In this document: positions 19,138 to 27,077 of the stretch, in pieces
How positions within the stretch are numbered: position 1 is the first letter of the stretch
Layout of the letters: each line of letters begins with the position of its first letter
Assembly: GCA_025923995.1 (NCBI GenBank)
Contig: JAICEW010000010.1
Coordinates: forward strand, 1-43,227
DNA: 43,227 nt
From: Vicinamibacteria bacterium
GTDB taxonomy: Bacteria > Acidobacteriota > Vicinamibacteria > Fen-336
Direction of reading: 5' to 3'
Notes under the pieces: generated by a model
What the model was told of the DNA's origin: nothing
Databases searched by the model: none
What the model saw: only the letters and a program-made list of their open reading frames with translations
Program-made: the position numbers and the translations under genes

Positions 19138-20583
19138 GTGGACAAAGAGCGGACGATGAAAGAGATCACGCCCCGCAGCGAGGACTTCTCGCAGTGGTAC
19201 CTGGACGTGGTGCTGAAGGCCGAGCTGGCCGACTACGGGCCGGTCAAGGGATGCATGGTCATCCGCCCCTACGGCTTCCGCATCTGGGAGCTGATGCAGG
19301 CGGACATGGACCGCCGCATCAAGGAGACCGGGCACGTCAACGCGTACTTCCCCCTGCTCATCCCCAGGAGCTTCCTGGAGAAGGAGAAGGACCACGTCCA
19401 GGGGTTCTCGCCGGAGTGCGCGTGGGTGACGATCGGCGGCGGCGAGGAGCTGGAGGAGCCGCTCGCCATCCGTCCCACCTCCGAGGCCATGATCTGCTCG
19501 ATGTACGCGAAGTGGGTCAACTCCTGGCGCGACCTGCCGGTGCTGCTCAACCAGTGGTGCAACGTGCTGCGCTGGGAGAAGGTCACGCGCCCCTTCCTGC
19601 GCACGACCGAGTTCCTGTGGCAGGAGGGGCACACGCTGCACGCCACGGAGGCCGAGGCGGAGGAAGAGACCCTGAAGATGCTCGAGGTCTACCGGAGCTT
19701 CTCCGAGGAGATGCTGGCCATGCCGGTGCTGACCGGCCGCAAGACCGAGAGCGAGAAGTTCGCGGGCGCGCTGCGTACGTACGCGATCGAGGCCCTCATG
19801 GGCGACGGCAAGGCCCTGCAGGCCGGCACCAGCCACAACCTGGGCCAGCACTTCGCGACGGCGTACGGGATCGACTTCCTGGACAAGGACCAGCAGCGCG
19901 CCAAGCCCTGGTCCACCTCGTGGGGCTCCTCCACGCGCCTGATCGGCGGGCTGATCATGACGCACGGGGACGACAACGGGCTCGTCCTGCCGCCGAGGGT
20001 GGCGCCCTACCAGGTCGTGATCGTGCCCATCCCGCCGCGCAAGGGCGACTGGAACGAGCAGGTGCTGCCCAAGGCCCGCGAGGTGATGGCCGCGCTCAAG
20101 GGCGCCGGCATCCGCGTGCACCTGGACGACAGGGACAACCAGCAGACGGGGTTCAAGTACGCGGACTGGGAGATGCGGGGCGTGCCGCTGCGCCTGGAGC
20201 TGGGCCCCAAGGACATCGAGAAGGACCAGTGCGTGCTGGTGCGCCGCGACACGCGCGAGAAGTCGTTCGTGCCGCTGGCCGGGCTGCCCGATGCCGCCCG
20301 CGACCTGCTGGAGCGCCTGCAGGCGGCCCTGCTGGAGCGGGCGCGGGGGTTCGTGAAGGACAACACGACGCGCGTCTCGACCTACGCCGAGTTCAAGGAG
20401 GCCATGACGGGCAGGCGCGGATTCATCCTGGCCGGATGGAACGGCGATCCGGCCATCGAGGCCCGGATCAAGGAGGAGACGAAGGCCACCATCCGCGTCA
20501 TCCCCCTGGACGGCGGCGCGGAGACGCCCTGCGTCGTGACCGGCCAGCCCGGCCGGGAAGTCTGGTTCGCCCAGGCGTACTAG
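19138..20583 (+). CDS. proS: Prolyl-tRNA synthetase, archaeal/eukaryotic type (short, no editing insertion)
   Basis: A 481-residue class II synthetase charging tRNA-Pro. Motif 2 is R-T-T-E-F-L-W-Q-E-G-H-T-L-H-A-T, and motif 3 is G-S-S-T-R-L-I-G-G-L-I-M-T-H-G-D-D. There is no insertion domain between motifs 2 and 3, and the protein has a C-terminal extension ending in tyrosine (F-A-Q-A-Y). These are features of the archaeal/eukaryotic ProRS type, in which the terminal Tyr folds back to the active site. Many bacteria instead have a longer enzyme with an editing insertion. I use GTG 19138, one base after the terC stop, with GAAGGGG just upstream; ATG 19156 is an alternative. C-x-V near the end is all that remains of a zinc-site region. 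Confidence 0.95.
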   Translation: MDKERTMKEITPRSEDFSQWYLDVVLKAELADYGPVKGCMVIRPYGFRIWELMQADMDRRIKETGHVNAYFPLLIPRSFLEKEKDHVQGFSPECAWVTIGGGEELEEPLAIRPTSEAMICSMYAKWVNSWRDLPVLLNQWCNVLRWEKVTRPFLRTTEFLWQEGHTLHATEAEAEEETLKMLEVYRSFSEEMLAMPVLTGRKTESEKFAGALRTYAIEALMGDGKALQAGTSHNLGQHFATAYGIDFLDKDQQRAKPWSTSWGSSTRLIGGLIMTHGDDNGLVLPPRVAPYQVVIVPIPPRKGDWNEQVLPKAREVMAALKGAGIRVHLDDRDNQQTGFKYADWEMRGVPLRLELGPKDIEKDQCVLVRRDTREKSFVPLAGLPDAARDLLERLQAALLERARGFVKDNTTRVSTYAEFKEAMTGRRGFILAGWNGDPAIEARIKEETKATIRVIPLDGGAETPCVVTGQPGREVWFAQAY

Positions 20584-20586
20584 AAT
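20581..20586 (+). promoter_or_regulatory. Possible -10 element (TAGAAT) for pcm, overlapping the proS stop
   Basis: TAGAAT begins with the proS stop codon and ends 6 bases before the pcm GTG, the usual distance from a -10 to the transcription start. It would give a leaderless pcm message. No -35 match is visible, and the stop codon supplies half of the hexamer. Confidence 0.35.
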
Positions 20587-20592
20587 GGGCCT

Positions 20593-21309
20593 GTGGGCTC
20601 GCAGGCGCTCCTGCCGCCGGTGCTGATGGCCATCGCCACCCTGTCCTGCCGACCGACCGTGTACGGCCGGGACGACGCCGATTCCACGCGAGCCCGGACG
20701 CGAATGGTCACGGAGCAGATCGAGGCCCGCGGCGTCAAGGACCCGGCCACGCTGGGCGCGATGAGGACCGTGCCCCGGCAGGAGTTCGTGCCCGCCTCCT
20801 CCGGCGCCGACGCCTACGGCGACCACCCGCTCCCGATCGGCCACGGGCAGACCATCTCGCAGCCCTACATCGTCGCCTTCATGACCGAGGCGCTGGGGCT
20901 GAAGCAGGGCGCGATCGTGCTCGAGGTGGGGACGGGCTCGGGCTACCAGGCGGCCGTCCTGGCCCAGATCGCCGAGCGCGTCTACTCGGTCGAGATCCTG
21001 CCGGCGCTGGCCGAGGAGGCGCGCGCCCGCCTGGCGCGCCTGGGCTACAGCAACGTGCAGGTGCGCGTCGGCGACGGCTACCAGGGGTGGCCGGAAGCCG
21101 GACCCTTCGACGGCATCATGGTCACCGCGGCCGCGCCGCGCGTGCCGGACCCCCTCAAGGCCCAGCTCAAGGACGGAGGCCGGCTCGTGATCCCGGTGGG
21201 GGACGAGTCGCAGGAGCTCATGGTGGTGACCCGCCGCGGGGACGCGTTCGAGGAGCGCCGGATCCTGCCCGTCCGCTTCGTGCCCATGACCGGGAAGGTG
21301 CGCCAATGA
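20593..21309 (+). CDS. pcm: Protein-L-isoaspartate O-methyltransferase, probably exported
   Basis: A 238-residue S-adenosylmethionine enzyme that repairs isoaspartyl residues in damaged proteins. The SAM motif is V-L-E-V-G-T-G-S-G-Y-Q (109-119), preceded by the diagnostic G-H-G-Q-T-I-S-Q-P (83-91). The conserved domain starts only at residue 38 (M-V-T-E-Q-I-E-A-R-G). The first 37 residues contain a hydrophobic run ending in A-T-L-S-C, which resembles a signal peptide or weak lipobox. If the GTG at 20593 is used, the enzyme would be periplasmic, next to the exported DUF192 protein that follows. If translation starts at ATG 20704 it is cytoplasmic, but that ATG has no Shine-Dalgarno. The stop overlaps the DUF192 start (ATGA). 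Confidence 0.9.
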   Translation: MGSQALLPPVLMAIATLSCRPTVYGRDDADSTRARTRMVTEQIEARGVKDPATLGAMRTVPRQEFVPASSGADAYGDHPLPIGHGQTISQPYIVAFMTEALGLKQGAIVLEVGTGSGYQAAVLAQIAERVYSVEILPALAEEARARLARLGYSNVQVRVGDGYQGWPEAGPFDGIMVTAAAPRVPDPLKAQLKDGGRLVIPVGDESQELMVVTRRGDAFEERRILPVRFVPMTGKVRQ

Positions 21310-21755
21310 CGCTGCGTTCCGCGCGCGCGCTCGCCGCCGCCGGCCTCGCCCTCTGCGCCGCCTCCTCCGCGGCGGCTCCCGCGGTGATCCCGCTCAAGCT
21401 GCCCAGCGGCACGGTCCTCCAGACCGAAGTGATGATCAAGGACCCCGAGCGGCAGATGGGCCTGATGTTCCGTCCGTCGCTCCCGCGCGACCAGGCGATG
21501 CTGTTCATCTTCGAGTCCGTGGACTTCCACGGGATCTGGATGAAGAACTGCAAGTTCCCGATCGACATCGTGTGGCTCGACGAGCAGCGCAAGGTGGTGC
21601 ACGTGGCGGAGAGCGTGCCGCCGTGCAAGGCGGACCCCTGTCCCGTCTACGAGCCGATGCAGCGGGCGGCCTACGTGGTGGAGATGAACGCCGCCCAGGC
21701 CAGGCAGGAGAAGGTGGCCCTGGGAGCCACCCTCGACTTCACGCTTCCGCGCTGA
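21306..21755 (+). CDS. Exported DUF192-family protein
   Basis: A 149-residue protein with a signal peptide (residues 1 to about 24). The DUF192 pattern is complete: 'E-V-M-I-K-D-P-E-R-Q-M-G-L-M-F-R' (41-56), 'A-M-L-F-I-F-E' (64-70), 'W-M-K-N-C-K-F-P-I-D-I-V-W-L-D' (78-92) and a C-terminal 'Y-V-V-E-M-N-A'. DUF192 is a small beta-rich periplasmic domain of unknown biochemical role. One variation is N-C in the usual 'W-M-K-N-T' position, with two further cysteines at P-P-C-K-A-D-P-C that could form a disulfide. It overlaps pcm by four bases and overlaps the opposing tatC by 17 bases at the 3' ends. Confidence 0.9.
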   Translation: MTLRSARALAAAGLALCAASSAAAPAVIPLKLPSGTVLQTEVMIKDPERQMGLMFRPSLPRDQAMLFIFESVDFHGIWMKNCKFPIDIVWLDEQRKVVHVAESVPPCKADPCPVYEPMQRAAYVVEMNAAQARQEKVALGATLDFTLPR

Positions 21756-22497
21756 CCTCGATCTCCCGCCGGCGCGGCCGGCCGAACAGCGCGGCCACCG
21801 CGACCCCCAGCAGGTAGAGCCCGAGCATCGGCAGCGCCAGCAGCGACTGCGTCACCATGTCCGGCGTGGGCGTGATGATCGCCGCCACCACGAAGGAGAT
21901 CACCACCGCGTACTTGAACTTCCGCATCAGGAAGCCGGGCGTGACCAGCCCGATGCGGGACAGCACGAAGATCACGACCGGAAGCTGGAACACGATCCCC
22001 AGGCCCAGCAGGAACCACGAGTAGAACGAGTAGTACTCGCCGACCTTGGGCAGGAACTGCATGTCGTCCCCGCCGAAGTCCACCAGGAAGCGGAAGGTGA
22101 TGGGGAAGAGGTAGTAGTGGCCGAAGGCCGCGCCGCCCAGGAAGAACAGGGTGCCGGCCAGGATGAAGGGCAGCGCGTACGCCTTCTCGTGGCGGTACAG
22201 GCCGGGCGCCACGAACGCCCACACCTGGTAGAGGACAGCCGGGGCCGCGAGGAAGATCCCGACGAAGAACGACATCTTCAGCTTCAGCATCAGCGCCTCG
22301 GACGGGCTGGTGAAGATGAACTTGATGTCGGGATGGGACACGCGCAGCGGCTGCGTCAGGAAATGGAAGATCGGGTCCCGGAAGAACCAGCAGAGCGCGG
22401 TCCCCGCGATGAGACAGAGCAGCACCTTGATGAGCCGCGAGCGCAGCTCGTCCAGGTGCTCGAGGAACGACATCTTGTCCGGGTCGACCGTGGCCAT
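21739..22497 (-). CDS. tatC: Sec-independent protein translocase TatC
   Basis: A 252-residue, six-helix inner-membrane protein, the receptor for twin-arginine signal peptides. The N-terminal cytoplasmic signature F-L-E-H-L-D-E-L-R-S-R-L (11-22) is intact, as is the first periplasmic-loop region with 'P-A-V-L-Y-Q-V-W-A-F-V-A-P-G-L' and the conserved 'E-K' following. It lies 13 bases downstream of tatA/B, the normal pairing. The C-terminal tail 'P-R-R-R-E-I-E-V' is cytoplasmic. Its last 17 bases overlap the end of the convergent DUF192 gene, and no terminator separates them. A substrate candidate in the window is the DUF1513 protein at 9394-10551. Confidence 0.97.
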   Translation of the reverse strand: MATVDPDKMSFLEHLDELRSRLIKVLLCLIAGTALCWFFRDPIFHFLTQPLRVSHPDIKFIFTSPSEALMLKLKMSFFVGIFLAAPAVLYQVWAFVAPGLYRHEKAYALPFILAGTLFFLGGAAFGHYYLFPITFRFLVDFGGDDMQFLPKVGEYYSFYSWFLLGLGIVFQLPVVIFVLSRIGLVTPGFLMRKFKYAVVISFVVAAIITPTPDMVTQSLLALPMLGLYLLGVAVAALFGRPRRREIEVSAEA

Positions 22498-22510
22498 CGG
22501 GTGGCGCGAT

Positions 22511-22930
22511 TCAGGCGGGCTTGACTTCGGCGTCCCTGTCGGCCGGTGTCACCGCGGGCTCGTCCGCCGCGGGCGAGTCCGGCGGCGCGGGCGGCTCCAG
22601 GCGGGTCGGCGTCTCCATCGCCGGCGGCGGCTCGACCCGGTCTCCCTCGAAGCGGCTCACGGTCGGCGTCTCGGGCGGGACCGGCTCCGGCTGGGGGACG
22701 GGCCCCGCGGTCACGGCCACGGGTGCGGGCCCCTCGGCCACCGCCGGCAGCGTCTGCTCCGCCTCCACCTCGTCCTCGATGGTCCGCTTGAAGTCGCTCG
22801 ACGCCTTGCGGAACTCCGCCAGCATCTTGCCCATCGTCTTGCCGATCTCCGGCAGCTTCCGGGGGCCGAAGACGATCAGCGCGACGACGAGGATGAGGAC
22901 GATCTCGGGTCCGCCCAGCGTGCCGAACAT
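22511..22930 (-). CDS. tatA: TatA/TatB-family translocase subunit
   Basis: A 139-residue protein: a short periplasmic start, one membrane helix (about residues 7-21), the F-G-P-R-K-L-P-E-I-G-K hinge (22-32), an amphipathic helix to about residue 52, then a long Pro/Glu-rich tail that is probably disordered and cytoplasmic. The hinge and helix define the TatA/B family. The length and acidic residue near the membrane helix start (G-G-P-E) lean toward TatB, but one gene before tatC can serve both roles in some bacteria, so I leave A or B open. Only one copy is visible here. It lies 46 bases downstream of the HEAT/ankyrin gene. Confidence 0.92.
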   Translation of the reverse strand: MFGTLGGPEIVLILVVALIVFGPRKLPEIGKTMGKMLAEFRKASSDFKRTIEDEVEAEQTLPAVAEGPAPVAVTAGPVPQPEPVPPETPTVSRFEGDRVEPPPAMETPTRLEPPAPPDSPAADEPAVTPADRDAEVKPA

Positions 22931-22976
22931 CGGATCCCGATGGTAGCACCGGAGGGCCCGGGCCGGGTCGGCGCGG

Positions 22977-24932
22977 TCAGGGCGCCGACTTCTTCGCGGC
23001 CGGCTTCGGCGCCGAGGCCTTGCGCACCAGGGCCTGGGCGCGAGGGTTCCCGGCGTACGCCGCGATCAGCTCCTGCGCCCGGGCGGCCGGCAGGCGGAAG
23101 CCGGCGGCGATCAGCTCCTCGAGGCCGTCGTGCGCGGAGTAGAGGCCGAACTCGAACGCGGTGAGCCCGTCGGTCTGCTTGTCGCCCAGGCGCGCCCCCG
23201 CCTTGATCAGCGTGCGCATGATCACCCGGTCGCATCCGTTGCTGGCCGCGTGCATGAGCGGGGTGATGCGGTTGGCGTCCGTCTTGTTGACGTCGGCTCC
23301 GCTGGCCAGCAGCAGCTCCAGCGTCTCGCGCACGTTGTCCGCCGTGGGCCGCACCTTCTCGTCGCACGGGCTCCAGCTCATCAGCGAGCACAGGGCCGTC
23401 TGGCCGTGCGTCTCGACGAACACGTGGTTGGGCGACATGCCGGCGTCGAGGAAGGCCGAGACCACCTGCAGGTCCGCTTCCATGAGCGCCCGCTCGAACT
23501 GCGCCTCGTCGAACGCGACGCCCTTGGCACGCAGGTAGGAGTGGGCGCGGACCTCGGCGCTGCCGTCGCCCTCGGAGCGGGCGAGCGCCAGCGTGGGCTG
23601 CCGCACGCGGCCGCTGCGGACCGAGGCGATCGTCTCGTCGATCGTCTCGCTCTTGCGCCCGACGCGGGCCTGGTAGGCCTCGAGCGCGGGGAGCGCGGCC
23701 TGCGCCTCCCCGCCCCGGTTCCTGAGCGCGAACAGGATCTGGCCCGCGCCCACGCCGTCGGGCCGCGAGAGACCCTCCGCCAGCGCCGCCGCGGCGACGG
23801 AGGGCTCGAGCTGCAGCTTGTCGAGGGCCGCGACCGCCTCCTCGCACACCCGGCTCACGATGTCCTCGCGGATGGCCTCCTGGAGCGCCGGCAGCGCCAC
23901 CCGCGCGACCTGCTCCTTGTCCGCCCGCGTTCCCGGCGCCGAGCGGTCGCCGATGCGGCCCAGCGCCTCGGCGGCGGACTCGCGCTCGTTCTCGTTGCCC
24001 TTGAGCAGGAGCTGGGCGATCGCGGGCGCGTGCTCGTGCGCGATCGGCCCCGCGATCGCGAGCGCTTCGGTCGCGTCGCGCCGCAGGCCACGGTTCGCCA
24101 GCAGCCGCCCCACCGCGGGCGCCCACGCCCGCACGTCGACCTCGTCCGTGAGCTTCTCGAGCTGGGCGATCGCCTCGGCCTGCGTCTCGGTGTCCATGAC
24201 CGCGAGCAGGTCGATCAGGATGTCGCGCCACGCATCCGGCGGCGGCGCGAACGCCGCGAGGACCCGCAGCATGCCCTTGCGCCCGGGCGTCCCTGGGCGC
24301 AAGGCGTCCACCAGCGGCGGGATGAGCGTGCGGTCCTGCGTCTTCGCCAGCCGCGCGAGCGCCGCCTGCGCGTCGTCGCGCTGCTGACGTCCCTCGGAAT
24401 CGGAGAACGGCGCGTCCCCGTAGCGCAGGTAGTAGTCGAGGATCGGGTCCAGCAGCATCGCCGGAGGCGCGTGCCCGATCAGGCCCTCCGCGGCGACGAA
24501 GCGGACCCAGGGGTTGCCGTGGCCGAGCGCGCGGCGGCGGGCCGGGACCAGCTCCTCGGCGTCGACCCCCATCGATTCGAGCGCGCCCGCAGCCATCATG
24601 GCCACGTCCGGCACGTCGTCCAGGCGCGCGCGCAGCGCGTCCTTCGACGAGCCCGCGACCTTGTGCAGCCGCCAGAGCGAGCGCGCGGCGTTCTCGCGCA
24701 CCTCCGCGTCCGGGTCCCCCAGCGCCTGCGTGAGGGCCGCGACCGACTGGGGGTCGTCCCAGGAGCCGAGTCTCTCCGCGGCCGAGGCGCGCTCCTCGGG
24801 CTTCCTGCTGCGCGCGATCGTCTCCAGGTCCTTGCGGTGGACCTTGTCGAAGAACGAGTCCGCGGCGGCCGGGCCGGGTATCACGGACAGGGCCAACGCC
24901 AGGACGCGCAGCGACAGACGGCTCTCGACCAT
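22977..24932 (-). CDS. Exported protein with HEAT-like repeats and C-terminal ankyrin repeats
   Basis: A 651-residue protein with a signal peptide (1 to about 24) and GGAGGAG before ATG 24932. From about 40 to 430 it is made of HEAT-like helical repeats, for example 'A-L-G-D-P-D-A-E-V-R-E-N-A-A-R-S-L' (70-86) and 'A-L-G-H-G-N-P-W-V-R-F-V-A-A-E-G-L'. From about 465 to 610 it switches to ankyrin repeats, best seen in 'L-E-L-L-L-A-S-G-A-D-V-N-K-T-D-A-N-R-I-T-P-L-M-H' after residue 540. The C terminus is a Lys/Ala/Pro tail. Both repeat types bind proteins; no enzyme motif is seen. A fusion of the two in an exported protein is uncommon. It precedes tatA/B on the same strand. Its partner is unknown. 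Confidence 0.85.
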   Translation of the reverse strand: MVESRLSLRVLALALSVIPGPAAADSFFDKVHRKDLETIARSRKPEERASAAERLGSWDDPQSVAALTQALGDPDAEVRENAARSLWRLHKVAGSSKDALRARLDDVPDVAMMAAGALESMGVDAEELVPARRRALGHGNPWVRFVAAEGLIGHAPPAMLLDPILDYYLRYGDAPFSDSEGRQQRDDAQAALARLAKTQDRTLIPPLVDALRPGTPGRKGMLRVLAAFAPPPDAWRDILIDLLAVMDTETQAEAIAQLEKLTDEVDVRAWAPAVGRLLANRGLRRDATEALAIAGPIAHEHAPAIAQLLLKGNENERESAAEALGRIGDRSAPGTRADKEQVARVALPALQEAIREDIVSRVCEEAVAALDKLQLEPSVAAAALAEGLSRPDGVGAGQILFALRNRGGEAQAALPALEAYQARVGRKSETIDETIASVRSGRVRQPTLALARSEGDGSAEVRAHSYLRAKGVAFDEAQFERALMEADLQVVSAFLDAGMSPNHVFVETHGQTALCSLMSWSPCDEKVRPTADNVRETLELLLASGADVNKTDANRITPLMHAASNGCDRVIMRTLIKAGARLGDKQTDGLTAFEFGLYSAHDGLEELIAAGFRLPAARAQELIAAYAGNPRAQALVRKASAPKPAAKKSAP

Positions 24933-25053
24933 TGGCGCTCCTCCGGTTCACCGCCAAGGACGTCCGACGGCCGCCCGATGTTACCGGCACCGCCGCAGGT
25001 CGCCGGCCAGGGACCGGTCCGATTGAAAGGAAGCTATTGATTCGATTAAACTT
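24933..25053. other. Divergent intergenic region between the HEAT/ankyrin gene and nfeD
   Basis: 121 bases. Minus side: the ribosome binding site at 24935-24946. Plus side: TTGAAA (25023-25028) could be a -35 for nfeD, but no clear -10 follows at 16-18 bases. ATTGATTC (25036-25043) followed by TTAAA is unusually AT-rich for this DNA and resembles the palindrome at 38259-38269. Confidence 0.4.
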
Positions 25054-26331
25054 GTGACCGCGGTGAGGATGCTCGGCGCTGTCGTCGCCCTGGCCCTGCC
25101 GGTGCTCGCGGCCGCACCGGGGACCATCCCGATCGTCGAGCTGGACGGCGTGGTGCACCCCGTGAGCGCCGCGCACGTCGCGGCCACCATCCGGCACGCG
25201 GACCGGGACGGCGCGCCCCTCCTGGTCCTGAGGATGAACACGCCGGGCGGGCTGGACACGTCCATGCGCCAGATCGTGGACGCGATCCTCGCGTCCCGCA
25301 CGCCCATCGCCGTGTTCGTGGGGCCGTCGGGCGCGCGCGCGGCATCCGCGGGCTTCGTGATCGCGGTCGCGGCGGACATCGCGGCCATGGCGCCGGGCAC
25401 GAACCTGGGCGCGGCCCATCCCGTCTCCGGGATGGGGTCGATGGACGAGGTGATGTCGAAGAAGGTCGCGCAGGACGCGGCCGCCTACGTGCGCGGCAAG
25501 GCGGAGCGCCGAGGCCGCAACGTCGAGATGGCCGAGAAGGCGGTGCTGGAGAGCCGGGCCTTCACCGAGCGGGAGGCGTTGGAGCTGAAGCTGATCGACC
25601 TGGTGGCGAGCGACGTGCCCGAGCTGCTGCGCGCGCTGGACGGCCGGAGCGTGCGGCGCTTCGACGGGGCGTCCGTGACGCTGCGGCTGGCCGGCGTGTC
25701 CACCACCGACGTGCGCATGACCTGGCGCGAGCTGGTCCTGTCCGCCATCGCGCGGCCGGAGCTGCTGTTCCTGCTCCTGCTGGGGGCGATGGCCGGGATC
25801 GGGGCCGAGCTGTCGCATCCCGGCCTCCTCTTTCCCGGGATCCTGGGCGTGTTCTGCCTGATCCTCTTCCTGTTCGCGAGCCAGGTGCTGCCGGTGAACT
25901 GGGCGGGGGTCCTCCTCATGGTGCTGGCGCTCGCGCTGTTCGCGGCCGAGGTGAAGGTCACGTCCTACGGCCTCTTGACCGTGGCCGGCTGCGCCGCCAT
26001 GATCCTCGGGGGCATGATGCTGGTCGACTCGGACGCAGCGGCCGTGCGCGTGCCGCTCTCCGTCATCCTGCCCGGCGCGATCACGGTCGCCCTGGGCGCG
26101 GCTGCGCTGGTGCGGCTGGTGGTCAGCGCGCAGCGCCTCTCGCCCACGACCGGCGCCGAGGGCATGCGCGGCCTCACCGCGGTCGCCGAGGGGCCGCTCG
26201 ATCCGGCCGGCTGGGTGCAGGTCGCGGGCGAGCGCTGGCGCGCGACGGCCGACCGCCCGGTCGAGGCGGGCGGGCGCGTGAGGGTCGTCGCCGTCGAGGG
26301 GCTCGCGCTGCGCGTGCGGAGGGAGGGCTGA
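25054..26331 (+). CDS. nfeD: NfeD-family membrane-bound ClpP-class serine protease
   Basis: A 425-residue protein of the long NfeD (NfeD1b) type. Signal peptide, then a ClpP-like protease domain (about 25-220) with the nucleophile in G-A-R-A-A-S-A-G (S98) and a candidate general-base Lys at 137 in '[11 protein letters not shown]', matching the Ser-Lys dyad of the archaeal stomatin protease PH1510. Four or five membrane helices follow (about 245-345), then an OB-fold NfeD domain ('[16 protein letters not shown]'). These proteases cleave stomatin, encoded by the next gene, with a one-base stop/start overlap. I use GTG 25054; ATG 25069 is possible. Neither has a good Shine-Dalgarno. Confidence 0.93.
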   Translation: MTAVRMLGAVVALALPVLAAAPGTIPIVELDGVVHPVSAAHVAATIRHADRDGAPLLVLRMNTPGGLDTSMRQIVDAILASRTPIAVFVGPSGARAASAGFVIAVAADIAAMAPGTNLGAAHPVSGMGSMDEVMSKKVAQDAAAYVRGKAERRGRNVEMAEKAVLESRAFTEREALELKLIDLVASDVPELLRALDGRSVRRFDGASVTLRLAGVSTTDVRMTWRELVLSAIARPELLFLLLLGAMAGIGAELSHPGLLFPGILGVFCLILFLFASQVLPVNWAGVLLMVLALALFAAEVKVTSYGLLTVAGCAAMILGGMMLVDSDAAAVRVPLSVILPGAITVALGAAALVRLVVSAQRLSPTTGAEGMRGLTAVAEGPLDPAGWVQVAGERWRATADRPVEAGGRVRVVAVEGLALRVRREG

Positions 26332-27074
26332 TGGGTGGCTCCGTCGTGGTGGGCCTCGTCCTCTTCTGGCTGCTGCTCTCCCTCAAGGTCCTGAACGAGT
26401 ACGAGCGGGGCGTCGTCTTCCGGCTGGGCAAGCTGCAGCGGCAGGCCAAGGGGCCGGGGCTGGTGCTGGTGGTCTGGCCCATCGACCGCATGCAGCGGGT
26501 CAGCCTGCGCACGGTCGTGCACGACGTGCCGCCGCAGGACGTGATCACGCGCGACAACGTCAGCGTCAAGGTGAACGCGGTCGTCTACTTCCGCGTGATC
26601 GACCCCGTGCAGGCGGTGGTGCAGGTCGAGGACTACCTCTACGCGACGAGCCAGATGGCGCAGACGACGCTGCGGAGCATCCTGGGGCAGGCGCACCTCG
26701 ACGAGCTGCTGTCCGAGCGCGAGCGCCTCGGGCAGATGCTGCAGGAGGTCATCGACCTGCACACCGACCCGTGGGGCGTGAAGGTCTCGCAGGTGGCGGT
26801 CAAGGCCGTGGACCTCCCGCACGAGATGGTGCGGGCCATGGCCCGGCAGGCGGAGTCGGAGCGGGAGAAGCGGGCGAAGATCATCCACGCGTCGGGCGAG
26901 TTCGAGGCGTCGCGCCAGCTCACGGAGGCCGCGCAGACCCTGGCCAGCGAGCCCACGGCGCTGCACCTGCGCTACCTGCAGACGCTGACGGAGATCGCGG
27001 CCGAGAAGAACTCGACCATCGTGTTCCCCATCCCCATCGACTGGCTGCGCGCCTTCCAGGGCCCGGAGAAATGA
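26331..27074 (+). CDS. SPFH/stomatin-family membrane protein (slipin)
   Basis: A 247-residue protein with an N-terminal membrane helix (about 4-20), the stomatin entry motif '[13 protein letters not shown]', the SPFH core with '[25 protein letters not shown]' (around 66-90), and a C-terminal coiled coil starting near '[16 protein letters not shown]'. Slipins form oligomeric scaffolds in the inner membrane and pair with NfeD proteases, as here. The last residues 'I-V-F-P-I-P-I-D' are typical of the family and are near the NfeD cleavage region. Translation is coupled to nfeD by TGATG. Confidence 0.95.
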   Translation: MGGSVVVGLVLFWLLLSLKVLNEYERGVVFRLGKLQRQAKGPGLVLVVWPIDRMQRVSLRTVVHDVPPQDVITRDNVSVKVNAVVYFRVIDPVQAVVQVEDYLYATSQMAQTTLRSILGQAHLDELLSERERLGQMLQEVIDLHTDPWGVKVSQVAVKAVDLPHEMVRAMARQAESEREKRAKIIHASGEFEASRQLTEAAQTLASEPTALHLRYLQTLTEIAAEKNSTIVFPIPIDWLRAFQGPEK

Positions 27075-27077
27075 CGA

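Noticed and set aside
22955-22964. GGCCCGGGCC palindrome between the HEAT/ankyrin gene and tatA/B
   Set aside because: A ten-base all-GC palindrome has no loop and is expected by chance at this GC content.
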